Origin: Sipunculus nudus
Taxonomy: Eukaryota; Annelida; Sipuncula; Golfingiida; Sipunculidae
Length of the DNA: 64,000 bases
Direction of reading: 5' to 3'
Assembly (NCBI GenBank): GCA_026874595.1
Contig: CM049307.1
Coordinates: 77,290,643 to 77,354,642, forward strand
Below, in pieces: positions 36,601 to 48,000 of this stretch. How positions within the stretch are numbered: the first letter of the stretch is position 1; the number at the start of each line of letters is the position of its first letter. The position numbers and the translations under genes were made by a program. The notes under the pieces are model-generated. The model did not search any database, was not told where the DNA came from, and saw only the letters and a program-made list of their open reading frames with translations.

Positions 36601-39600
36601 CTGGTAAATCCGCAAATTGCTAGCAAATTGCTACTTTGACAGCCAGGCCCCTTCTCTCCTTGTCACTCAGGTCGCAAATTGCTAGCAATTTGCGGATACC
36701 CCCCGGCCAATTTTTTTTCTGGTAAATTCGCAAATTGCTAGCAAATTGCTTCTTTGACAGCCAGGCCCCTTCTCTCCTTGTCGCTCAGGTCGCAAATTGC
36801 TAGCAATTTGCGGTTACCCCCCGGCCAATTTTTTTTCTGTTAAATCCGCAAATTGCTAGCAAATTGCTACTTTGACAGCCAGGCCCCTCTCTCCTTGGCG
36901 CTCAGGTCGCAAATTGCTAGCAATTTGCGGATACCCCCGGCCAATTTTTTTTTTTCTGGTAAATCCGCAAATTGCTAGCAAATTGCTACTTTGACAGCCA
37001 GGCCCCTTCTCTCCTTGTCACTAAGGTCGCAAATTGCTAGCAATTTGCGGATACCCCCCGGCCAATTTTTTTTTCTGGTAAATCCGCAAATTGCTAGCAA
37101 ATTGCTACTTTCACAACCAGGCCCCATCTCGCCTGGTCGCTCAGGTTGCAAATTGCTAGCATTTTGCGGATACCCCCCGGCCATTTTTTTTTTCTGGTAA
37201 ATCCGCAAATTGCTAGCAAATTGCTACTTTGACAGCCAGGCCCCTTCTCTCCTCGTCGCTCAGGTCGCAAATTGCAAGCAATTTGCCGATACCCCGCGGC
37301 AAATTTTTTTTCTGGTAAATTCGCAAATTGCTAGCAAATTGCTACTTTGACAGCCAGGCCCCTTCTCTCCTTGTCGCTCAGGTCGCAAATTGCTAGCAAT
37401 TTGCGGTTACCCCCCGGCCAATTTTTTTCCTGTTAAATCCGCAAATTGCTAGCAAATTGCTACTTTGACAACCAGGCCCCCTGTCTCCTGGGCGCCCAGG
37501 TCGCAAATTGCTAGCAATTTGCGGATACCCCCTGGCCAATTTTTTTTTCTGGTAAATCCGCAAATTGCTAGCAAATTGCTTCTTTGACAGCCAGGCCCCT
37601 CTCTCCTTGTCGCTCAGGTCGCAAATTGCTAGCAATTTGCGGTTACCCCCCGGCCAATTTTTTTTCTGTTAAATCCGCAAATTGCTAGCAAATTGCTACT
37701 TTGACAACCAGGCCCCATCTCGCCTGGTCGCTCAGGTTGCAAATTGCTGGCAATTTGCGGATACCCCCGGCCAATTTTTTTTTCTGGTAAATCAGCAAAT
37801 TGCTATCAATTTCCTACTTTGACAACCTGGTCCCCTCTCTCCTGGTCGCTCAGGTCGCAAATTGCTAGCAATTTGCGGATACCCCCCTACCATTTTTTTT
37901 TCTGGTAAATCCGCAAATTGCTAGCAAATTGCTACTTTGACAACCAGGCCCCTTATCTCCTGGTCGTTTAGGTCGCAAATTGCTAGTAATTTGCGGATAC
38001 CCCCCGGCCAATTTTTTTTTCTGGTAAATCCGCAAATTGCTAGCAAATTGCTACTTTGACAGCCAGGCCCCTGTCTCCTTGTCGCTCAGGTCGCAAATTG
38101 CTAGCAATTAGCGGGTACCCCCCGGCCAAATTTTTTTTCTGGTAAATCCGCAAATTGCTAGCAAATTGCTACTTTGACAACCAGGCCCCCTCTCGCCTGG
38201 TCGCTCAGGTTGCAAATTGGTAGCAATTAGCGGGTATCCCCCGGCCAATTTTTTTTTTCTGGTAAATCCGCAAATTGCTAGCAAATTGCTACTTTGACAG
38301 CCAGGCCCCTTCTCTCCTCGTCGCTCAGGTCGCAAATTGCAAGCAATTTGCCGATACCCCCCGGCAATTTTTTTTTCTGGTTAATTCGCAAATTGCTAGC
38401 AAATTGCTTCTTTGACAGCCAGGCCCCTTCTCTCCTTGTCGCTCAGGTCGCAAATTGCTAGCAATTTGCGGTTACCCCCCGGCCAATTTTTTTTCTGTTA
38501 AATCCGCAAATTGCTAGCAAATTGCTACTTTGACAACCAGGCCCCATCTCGCCTGGTCGCTCAGGTTGCAAATTGCTAGCAATTTGCGGATACCCCCGGC
38601 CAATTTTTTTTCTGGTAAATCAGCAAATTGCTATCAATTTGCTACTTTGACAACCTGGTCCCCTCTCTCCTGGTCGCTCAGGTCGGAAATTGCTAGCAAT
38701 TTGCGGATACCCCCCTACCATTTTTTTTTCTGGTAAATCCGCAAATTGCTAGCAAATTGCTACTTTGACAACCAGGCCCCTTCTCTCCTGGTCGTTTAGG
38801 TCGCAAATTGCTAGCAATTTGCGGATACCCCCCGGCCAATTTTTTTTTTCTGGTAAATCCGCAAATTGCTAGCAAATTGCTACTTTGACAGCCAGGCCCC
38901 TGTCTCCTTGTCGCTCAGGTCGCAAATTGCAAGCAATTTGCGGATACCCCCCGGCCAAATTTTTTTTCTGGTAAATCCGCAAATTGCTAGCAAATTGCTA
39001 CTTTGACAACCAGGCCCCCTCTCGCCTGGTCGCTCAGGTTGCAAATTGCTAGCAATTAGCGGGTACCCCCCCGGCCAATTTTTTTTTTCTGGTAAATCCG
39101 CAAATTGCTAGCAAATTGCTACTTTGACAGCCAGGCCCCTTCTCTCCTCGTCGCTCAGGTCGCAAATTGCTAGCAATTTGCGGTTATCCCCCTGGCCAAT
39201 TTTTTTTTTTTCTGGAAAATCCGCAAATTGCTAGCAAACTGCTTCTTTGACAGCCAGGCCCCTCTCTCCTTGTCGCTCAGTTCGCAAATTTCTAGCAATT
39301 TGCGGATACCCCCGGCCAATTTTTTCTTCTGGTAAATCCGCAAATTGCTAGCAAATTGCTACTTTGACAGCCAGGCCCCTTCTCTCCTTGTCACTCAGGT
39401 CGTAAATTGCTAGCAATTTGCGGATACCCCCCGGCCAATTTTTTTTTCTGGTAAATCCGCAAATTGCTAGCAAATTGCTACTTTGACAACCAGGCCCCCT
39501 CTCTCCTGGTCGTTTAGGTCGCAAATTGCTAGCAATTTGCGGATACCCCCCGGCCAATTTTTTTTTCTGGTAAATCCGCAAATTGCTAGCAAATTGCTAC

Positions 39601-42600
39601 TTTGACATCCAGGCCCCTGTCTCCTTGTCGCTCAGGTCGCAAATTGCTAGCAATTTGCGGATACCCCCCGGCCAAATTTTTTTTTCTGGTAAATCCGCAA
39701 ATTGCTAGCAAATTGCTACTTTGACAACCAGGCCCCCTCTCGCCTGGTCGCTCAGGTTGCAAATTGCTAGCAATTAGCGGGTACCCCCCGGCCAATTTTT
39801 TTTTTTTCTGGTAAATCCGCAAATTGCTAGCAAATTGCTACTTTGACAGCCAGGCCCCTTCTCTCCTCGTCGCTCAGGTCGCAAATTGCTAGCAATTTGC
39901 GGTTACCCCCCGGCCAATTTTTTTTTTCTGTTAAATCCGCAAATTGCTAGCAAATTGCTACTTTGACAGCGAGGCCCCTCTCTCCTTGGCGCTCAGGTCG
40001 CAAATTGCTAGCAATTTGCGGATACCCCCGGCCAATTTTTTTTTTTTCTGGTAAATCCGCAAATTGCTAGCAAATTGCTACTTTGACAGCCAGGCCCCTT
40101 CTCTCCTTGTCACTAAGGTCGCAAATTGTTAGCAATTTGCGGATACCCCCCGGCCAATTTTTTTTTCTGGTAAATCCGCAAATTGCTAGCAAATTGCTAC
40201 TTTGGCAACCAGGCCCCATCTCGCCTGGTCGCTCAGGTTGCAAATTGCTAGCAATTTGCGGATACCCCCCGGCCAATTTTTTTTTTTTCTGGTAAATCCG
40301 CAAATTGCTAGCAAATTGCTACTTTGACAGCCAGGCCCCTTCTCTCCTCGTCGCTCAGGTCGCAAATTGCAAGCAATTTGCCGATACCCCCCGGCCAATT
40401 TTTTTTCTGGTAAATTCGCAAATTGCTAGCAAATTGCTACTTTGACAGCCAGGCCCCTTCTCTCCTTGTCGCTCAGGTCGCAAATTGCTAGCAATTTGCG
40501 GTTACCCCCCGGCCAATTTTTTTTTCTGTTAAATCCGCAAATTGCTAGCAAATTGCTACTTTGACAACCAGGCCCCCTGTCTCCTGGGCGCCCAGGTCGC
40601 AAATTGCTAGCAATTTGTGGATACCCCCTGGCCAATTTTTTTTTCTGGTAAATCCGCAAATTGCTAGCAAATTGCTTCTTTGACAGCCAGGCCCCTCTCT
40701 CCTTGTCGATCAGTTCGCAAATTTCTAGCAATTTGCGGATACCCCCGGCCAATTTTTTTTTTCTGGTAAATCAGCAAATTGCTAGCAATTTGCTACTTTG
40801 ACAACCTGGTCCCCTCTCTCCTGGTCGCTCAGGTCGCAAATTGCTAGCAATTTGCGGATACCCCCCTACCATTTTTTTTTCTGGTAAATCCGCAAATTGC
40901 TAGCAAATTGCTACTTTGACAACCAGGCCCCTTCTCTCCTGGTCGTTTAGGTCGCAAATTGCTAGCAATTTGCGGATACCCCCCTACCATTTTTTTTTCT
41001 GGTAAATCCGCAAATTGCTAGCAAATTGCTACTTTGACAACCAGGCCCCTTCTCTCCTGGTCGTTTAGGTCGCAAATTGCTAGCAATTTGCGGATACCCC
41101 CCGGCCAATTTTTTTTTCTGGTAAATCTGCAAATTGCCAGCAAATTACTACTTTGACAGCCAGGCCCCTGTCTCCTTGTCGCTCAGGTCGCAAATTGCTA
41201 GCAATTTGCGGATACCCCCCGGCCAAATTTTTTTTCTGGTAAATCCGCAAATTGCTAGCAAATTGCTACTTTGACAACCAGGCCCCCTCTCGCCTGGTCG
41301 CTCAGGTTGCAAATTGCTAGCAATTAGCGGGTACCCCCTGGCCAATTTTTTTTTTTCTGGAAAATCCGCAAATTGCTAGCAAATTGCTTCTTTGACAGCC
41401 AGGCCCCTCTCTCCTTGTCGCTCAGTTCGCAAATTTCTAGCAATTTGCGGATACCCCGGCCAATTTTTTTTTTCTGGTAAATCCGCAAATTGCTAGCAAA
41501 TTGCTACTTTGACAACCAGGCCCCTTCTCTCCTGGTCGTTTAGGTCGCAACTTGCTAGCAATTTGCGGATACCCCCCGGCCATTTTTTTTTTCTGGTAAA
41601 TCCGCAAATTGCTAGCAAATTGCTACTTTGACAGCCAGGCACCTTCTCTCCTGGTCGTTTAGGTCGCAAATTGCTAGCAATTTGCGGATACCCCCCGGCC
41701 AATTTTTTTTTTTTGCTGGCAAATCCGCAAATTGCTAGCAAATTGCTACTTTGACAGCCAGGCCCCCTCTCTCCTGGTCGCTCAGGTCGCAACTTTGACA
41801 ACCAGGCCCCCTCTCTCCTGGTCGCTCAGGTCGCAAATTGCTAGCAATTTGCGGATACCCTCCGGCTATTTTTTTTTTCTGGTGGATCCGCAAATTGCTA
41901 GCAAATTGCTACTTTGACAACCAGGCCCCCTCTCTCCTGGTCCCTCAAGTCGCAAATTGCTACCATTTTGGGGATAACCCATGGCCAATTTTTTTTTCTG
42001 GTAAATCCGCAAATTGCTAGCAAATTGCTACTTTGACAGCCAGGCCCCTCCCTCCTTGGCGCTTAGGTCGCAAATTGCTAGCATTTTGCGGATACCCTCC
42101 GGCCATTTTTTTTTTTTCTGGTGAATCCGCAAATTGCTAGCAAATTGCTACTTTGACAACCAGGCCCCCTCTCTCCTGGTCGCTGAGGTCGCAAATTGCT
42201 AGCAACTTGCGAATACCCCATGGCCAATTTTTTTTTTGGTAAATCCGCAAATTGCTAGCAAATTGCTACTTTGACAACCAGGCCCCCTCTCTCCTTGTCG
42301 CTCAGGTCGCAAATTGCTAGCAACTTGCGGATACCCCATGGCCAATTTTTTTTTCTGGTAAATCCGCAAATTGCTAGCAAATTGCTACTTTGACAACCAG
42401 GTCCCCTCTCTCCTTGTCTCTCTGGTCGCAAATTGCTAGCAATTTGCGGATACCCTCCGGCCAATTTTTTTTTCTGGTAAATCCGCAATTTGCTACTTTG
42501 TCAACCAGGCCCCCTCTCTCCTGGTCGCTCAGGTCGCAACTTTGACAACCAGGCCCCCTCTCTCCTGGTCGCTCAGGTCGCAAATTGCAAGCAATTTGCG

Positions 42601-44190
42601 GATACCCCCCGGCCATTTTTTATTTCTGGTAAATCCGCAAATTGCTAGCAAATTGCTACTTTGACAACCAGGCCCCCTCTCTCCTGGTCGCTCAGGTCGC
42701 AACTTTGACAACCAGGCCCCCTCTCTCCTGGTTGCTCAGGTTGCAAATTGCTAGCAATTTGCGGATACCCCCCGACCAATTTTTTTTTTTCTGGTAAATC
42801 CGCGTATTGCTAGCAAATTGCTACTTTGACAGCCAGGCCCCCTCTCTCCTCGTCGCTCAGGTCGCAAATTGCAAGCAATTTGCCGATACCCCCCGGCCAA
42901 TTTTTTTTCCTGTTAAATCCGCAAATTGCTAGCAAATTGCTACTTTGACAACCAGGCCCCCTGTCTCCTGGGCGCCCAGGTCGCAAATTGTTAGCAATTT
43001 GCGGATACCCCCTGGCCAATTTTTTTTTCTGGTAAATCCGCAAATTGCTAACAAATTGCTTCTTTGACAGCCAGGCCCCTCTCTCCTTGTCGATCAGTTC
43101 GCAAATTTCTAGCAATTTGCGGATACCCCCGGCCAATTTTTTTTTCTGGTAAATCAGCAAATTGCTAGCAATTTGCTACTTTGACAACCTGGTCCCCTCT
43201 CTCCTGGTCGCTCAGGTCGCAAATTGCTAGCAATTTGCGGATACCCCCGGCCAATTTTTTTTCTGGTAATTCCGCAAATTGCTAGCAAATTGCTACTTTG
43301 ACAGCCAGGCCCCTCTCTCCTTGGCGCTCAGGTCGCAAATTGCTAGCAATTTGCGGATACCCCCGGCCAATTTTTTTTTTCTGGTAAATCCGCAAATTGC
43401 TAGCAAATTGCTACTTTGACAGCCAGGCCCCTTCTCTCCTTGTCACACAGGTCGCAAATTGCTAGCAATTTGCGGATACCCCCCGGCCAATTTTTTTTTC
43501 TGTTAAATCCGCAAATTGCTAGCAAATTGCTACTTTGACAACCAGGCCCCCTGTCTCCTGGGCGCCTAGGTCGCAAATTGCTAGCAATTTGCGGATACCC
43601 CCTGGCCAATTTTTTTTTCTGGTAAATCCGCAAATTGCTAGCAAATTGCTTCTTTGACAGCCAGGCCCCTCTCTCCTTGTCGATCAGTTCCCAAATTTCT
43701 AGCAATTTGCGGATACCCCCGGCCAATTTTTTTTTCTGGTAAATCAGCAAATTGCTAGCAATTTGCTACTTTGACAACCTGGTCCCCTCTCTCCTGGTCG
43801 CTCAGGTCGCAAATTGCTAGCAATTTGCGGATACCCCCCTACCATTTTTTTTTCTGGTAAATCCGCAAATTGCAAGCAAATTGCTACTTTGACAACCAGG
43901 CCCCTTCTCTCCTGGTCGTTTAGGTCGCAAATTCCTAGCAATTTGCGGATACCCCCCGGCTAATTTTTTTTTTTCTGGTAAATCCGCAAATTGCTAGCAA
44001 ATTGCTACTTTGACAGCCAGGCCCCTTCTCTCCTGATCGTTTAGGTAGCAAATTGCTAGCAATTTGCGGATAACCCCCGGCCAATTTTTTTTGCTGGCAA
44101 ATCCGCAAATTGCTAGCAAATTGCTACTTTGACAGCCAGGCCCCTTCTCCCCTGGTCTCCCAGTTCGCAAATTGCTAGCAATTTGCTGTC

Positions 44191-44297
44191 ACCTCCCGCT
44201 TTTTTTTTCTCAGGGAAACGTCTCCGCGGATATCCAAAAAATTCCATAAGCTTAAGTACAGGGAATACAGGAAAACCGACAGTTCCCCGCCTCCCTC
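44191..44297. other. Right terminal segment of the 29-kb insertion
   Basis: After the last monomer the sequence turns unique (TCAGGGAAACGTCTCCGCGG) and then enters the right inverted repeat at 44268-44291. Confidence 0.55.
44268..44291 (-). repeat. Right terminal inverted repeat of the 29-kb insertion
   Basis: Reverse complement of 15127-15152, identical over 20 bases. It is followed within six bases by the right copy of the target duplication, CGATTTGT (44298-44305). Confidence 0.65.
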
Positions 44298-44545
44298 CGA
44301 TTTGTACCCTGATGACAGATAACCACATCTTTAAAGGTCTCAAAAACATAGAAAAAAATCGTAAAAATCTGAAAAAAATAGAGGTGGCGCACCCAGTCTG
44401 CAGAAACTGATGGAACACCTCACGATCAATATGTATGCCAAAAATCATGACCTTCAGTGTTGTAGTTATTAAGATACTGCAGTTTTTGTATCAAATTTTT
44501 CTTTATTCTGGGGGGGTATTTTGGAGCCATACAGCTTAAAGGATA

Positions 44546-45777
44546 GGAAGTGGCTAAACAACCGGCAGGGGAAATTGACCTTGCCGGCAGTCTGGCACAC
44601 TGGCTTAACACTGGCAAATGAATGTATTCTCTATTCCAGTGTGATACTCCATAATTTCTATTTTTATTATGATAATGAGCTGACAATATAGAGCTGACTT
44701 ACCTAATTAGATATTTTGCTGGTCTATATGTAAGAATTACCAGTTGATGTGGATATTTCTTGCATCACCTCACAACACAGTAGGCTCAACTACTTAAATT
44801 GGGTGAGGTGTAATATTGTTTGATAACCAGTGATCAAGTAATAAGCTAATCCTTGGATCATTCAGTGTATTTGACATATCCTGAGTTGTTTGTTCTCATA
44901 CACTAATTATTTGTTTACTGATAAGCATACTAGTGTATAAACAGTTGTTACACTTCACACTTAATTAAATTTAATTAAACATATCCTTTGATATGACATC
45001 TCATGAGTTGTTTGTGCTTTCACACATTGTTTGTTTGTTTGTTTGCTCACATGCACACCAGTATATAAACAGCTGTTATGCTTCACAGTTAAGCTAAGTT
45101 AATTTAATACCTTAAATCAAAGAATCTGCATATATCCTTTGATATGACATCTAATGAGTTGTTCGTGATTTCACACACTACAGATTGTCTGCTCATAAGC
45201 ATATATAAGCAGCCGATATGCCAGTCAACTTCAGTTCAAATCCTACAGTAACAGTCAATGTGTCCCATCAAACACTTCACATTTTTTGTGTTTATATTTC
45301 TTTTATTGTGATATGGAATAAATATTTAGTATATATACAGTGGTCTTTGTTGTTATAATTTGTAAGCTAACTATATTTGAAATTTGCCCCCTCCCCCACA
45401 CCCTGTAAATATCACAATTTTTATCACAAAATCTATTTAAAACTACCCTGTAAATATCACAATGAGCACTTTTAATACCTATAATCAACATACTTATTAG
45501 AAATTCCTAATTATTACTTAATGACGAGCAAAATATCTAATTTTTTAAGTCAGCTCTATATTGTCAGCTCATTATTAAAATAAAAATAGAAATTATAGAG
45601 AATCATACTGAATTAGAAAATTCATTCATTTGTCAGTGTTTAGCCTGTGCGTTAGATTGCCGGCAAGGTCAATTTCCCCTGCCAGCTGTTTAGCCTGTGC
45701 TAAACCACCGGCACCCTGCCGGTTGTTTAGCCTGTTGGCTAAACAGCCGGCACTCTGCCGGCTGTTTAGCCACTTCC
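44546..45777. mobile_element. Mutator-like element with long inverted repeats, 1232 bp
   Basis: Ends GGAAGTGGCTAAACA and, in reverse complement, the same at 45777. The inverted repeats run for about 170-200 bases (for example ATAGAGCTGACTTA at about 44690 against TAAGTCAGCTCTAT at about 45558). Flanks TTAAAGGATA (44536-44545) and TTAAGGATA (45778-45786) look like a 9-10-bp target duplication. Long inverted repeats with a 9-10-bp duplication are typical of Mutator-like elements. The interior has tandem copies of about 180 bp (CATATCCTTTGATATGACAT) and no protein. Confidence 0.75.
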
Positions 45778-45786
45778 TTAAGGATA

Positions 45787-46900
45787 TGGGTAACAAAGAC
45801 CTGATTTCAGGTTTCCATGGAGACTTTTCATAGGTCCCTCAGTGTATCAAGAATGAAGATTCTAGGTCCAGTCTTTACTATTTGTGTCCTGTTAACAGAT
45901 GTTCAAATTTTTAAAGGTCTCAAAAATAGAGAAAACAATTGGTAATAATTGAAAAATACAGGTGGCGCAACTAGTCTGCAGGAACTGATGAAACATCTCA
46001 TGATCAATAGCTAAGCCAAAAATCATGACCTGCAGTGATGTAGTTAATGATATATTGAAGTTTTTGTATGAAATTTTGGACTATTCTAGGGGGTACTTTA
46101 CGGCTCCATAGCTCAAAGAATATGAGTAACAGAGACCTAGTTTCTTGTTTTCATGGAGACTTTCCATAGGTCTCTCAATGTGTCAAGTTACAAGATTCTA
46201 GGTCCAGTCTTTACAATTTGTGCCCTGTTAACAGATGTTCAAATTTTTAAAGGTCTCAAAAATAGAGAAAACAATTCGTAAATAATCGAAGAATACAGGT
46301 GGCGCCACCAGTCTGCAGAAACTGATGAAACATCTCATGATCAATAGGTAAGCCAAAAATCATGACCTGCAGTGATGTAGTTAATGATATATTGAAGTTT
46401 TTGTATGAAATTTTTGACTATTCTAGGGGGTACTTTGGGGCCCCATAGCTCAAAGCATATGGGTAACAGAGACCTAATTTCTGGTTTCTCTGGAGACTTT
46501 TTAATAGGTTTCTCAGTGTGTGAAGAATGAAGATACTAGGTCCAGTCTTTACAATTTGTGCCCGGTTAACAGATGTTCACATTTTTAAAGGTCTCAAAAA
46601 TAGAGAGAAAAAAAATTCGTAAAAAATCGAAAAATACAGGTGGCGCCACCAGTCTGCAGGAACTAATGGAACATCTCATGATCAATATGTATGCCAAAAA
46701 TCATGACCATCAGTGATGTAGTTAATGATATATTGAAGTTTTTGTATAAAATTTTGGACTATTCTAGGGGGTACTCTGGGGCTCCATAGCTCGAAGAATA
46801 TGGGTAACAGAGACCTAATTTCTGGTTTCCAAAGAGATTTTTTATTGACCTCTCAGAATGTCAAGGGACAAGATTCTAGGTCCAGCGGTTACGATTTGTG
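45787..46900 (-). repeat. E3 tandem monomers of about 337 bp
   Basis: The word AAAGGTCTCAAA recurs at about 45913, 46249 and 46587, with another at 44334 and a further copy at about 14810 beyond the 29-kb insertion. Units carry GGTGGCGCCACC (46298, 46639) or variants (45961, 44383, 14862). Ends in a CGGAC-type simple repeat before the hairpin. Confidence 0.85.
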
Positions 46901-46944
46901 CCTGGTTAACAGACAGACGGACGACGGACAAAGAGTGATCGCTA

Positions 46945-46975
46945 TAGCTCAGATGACTTACAGTCAGCTGAGCTA
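46945..46975 (-). repeat. Terminal hairpin of E3
   Basis: TAGCTCAG, TGACT / AGTCA, CTGAGCTA, the reverse complement arrangement of the E1/E2 hairpins with two base differences, followed by an A run. Confidence 0.85.
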
Positions 46976-48000
46976 AAAAACATAGCCCTCGCTTTGCCTA
47001 GGGTTATTAATTGTACCCCCAAACAAAGTCGGGGGATACTATGTTTTCATGCCGGTCCCGCCGCCGCCGCCGCATATATATCTTGTTGGCGCGATAACTC
47101 ATAAAACATTTCACGGATCTTTACCAAACTTGGTATACGTATAGATATGGGTGAGAGGACGACGTCTATTTAAAATGAGGTCATGGCCTTAACTAGGAGA
47201 GTGTCCTTCACCTTGAATAAGTCCAATTTTGGGGGGAAATCACACAAAATCCTAAATATCTCAAGAAATCTTGCATGGATTGATCCCAAAATTGAGTTGA
47301 TCGAAGATCATGGATAGGGTTGTCATGTTCCAGAAACTGGTTGCGCCACCTATTATTCTTTACTTGTTTTCGTATCTTTTAATACCCCTAAATATATTCC
47401 CATATTTGGTGAAATTCACACAAAATCTTTAATATCTCAGTGGGAAATACATTGAATGATCCAATAATCAAATTAATCAAAATAATCAACCGAGGATCTT
47501 GGATAGCTTTGTCTTTTGCAGAAGACAGGTGGCACCACCTTGTGTCGTTTTCTGGTTAAAATGATGTTAACGCAATAACTTTGTTAGAATTTGAGGTACA
47601 GTCACCAAACTCACAGGTTTGATGCATCTTATCAACGCTAGGACAAGTTCGAAGAAGTTTGACTTTGATGCATTTTTTCGAGGTCACAGCAGCGATTATG
47701 CTAAAATGATATTAGGGCAACAACTCAAAAAGAATTTGTGGTACAGTGACCAAGCTTACAGTTTAGATGCATCTTATCAAGGGCTAGGCTAAGTTCAAAT
47801 ATGGATGACCTTAATGCATTTTTCAAGATCACAGAGGCGACAACGCTGAAATGATGTTAACTTTAATATCTCACTTAGGGATACATGGAATGATCCAAAA
47901 ATCAAATTGACCGAAGATCTTGGATAGCTTTGTCTTTTGCAAAAGACAGGTGGCGCCACCTTGTGTCGTTTTCTGGTTAAAATGATGTTAACGCAAGTCC
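46976..48000. repeat. Different repeat family starting with ACCCCCAAACAAAGTCGGGGG
   Basis: Begins near 47015 with a hairpin (ACCCCC paired with GGGGGAT), then CCGCCGCCGCCG and diverged sub-units of 170-350 bp (GATGCATCTTATCAA twice). Holds GGTGGCGCCACC at 47949 and variants at 47339 and 47521. No coding sequence. Confidence 0.65.

Larger units (their letters stand above)
26819..44190. repeat. Satellite array B: roughly 100 palindrome-bearing monomers of about 118 bp, split by E1 and E2
   Basis: Occupies 26819-27407, 30035-30275 and 33252-44190. A monomer runs CTGGTAAATCC, GCAAATTGCTAGCAAATTGC, TACTTTGACAGCCAGGCCCC, a TCTCTCCTNGTCGCTCAGGTC word, the perfect 20-bp palindrome GCAAATTGCTAGCAATTTGC, GGATACCCCCCGGCCAA and a T run. 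The period is 117-121. Copy number is estimated from length and not counted. Because many periods are multiples of three, long minus-strand frames appear, which are not genes. Some units lack the palindrome half and give short 60-70-bp partial units (for example 34950-34990). Confidence 0.95.
15121..44297. mobile_element. 29.2-kb insertion with inverted ends, carrying two satellite arrays
   Basis: Bounded by inverted repeats at 15127-15152 and 44268-44291 that share GGCGGGGAACTGTCGGTTTT perfectly, and by an 8-bp direct duplication (15113-15120, 44298-44305). It interrupts one monomer of E3. Inside are array A near the left end, array B near the right end, and later insertions (hAT-like, E1, E2). 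No transposase was found, so it looks non-autonomous, or several elements grown together. The outer six bases beyond the inverted repeat differ between ends (CATATA versus GAGGGA), so the exact terminus is uncertain. Confidence 0.55.
14584..46974 (-). mobile_element. E3: reverse-oriented hairpin-ended element, split by later insertions
   Basis: The right (5') end is an imperfect hairpin at 46945-46975, the same as at the starts of E1 and E2. The left (3') end at 14584-14616 is the reverse complement of the E1/E2 3' end (CAGCTGAGCG then a GACCCAT-type palindrome and CTTG). Its own sequence is 14584-15120 plus 44298-46974, about 2 kb after removing the Mutator-like insertion, comparable with E1 and E2. 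It contains tandem monomers of about 337 bp with the GGTGGCGCCACC palindrome. No protein. The two parts join exactly at the duplicated CGATTTGT. Confidence 0.65.

Noticed and set aside
26835..43941. Many minus-strand frames of 60-116 codons with repeated SNLLAICGFTRKK-type peptides across array B
   Set aside because: They follow the monomer period (often a multiple of three), break wherever the T run changes length, and have no start context or domain. They are by-products of the satellite.
26819..44190. Palindromic repeats with intervening sequence, resembling a CRISPR array
   Set aside because: The spacers are themselves conserved copies, the genome is eukaryotic and no cas genes are present.
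14584..46974. Autonomous transposase for E1-E3, the hAT-like or Mutator-like elements
   Set aside because: None of the frames shows transposase, Rep or helicase motifs, so all were called non-autonomous.
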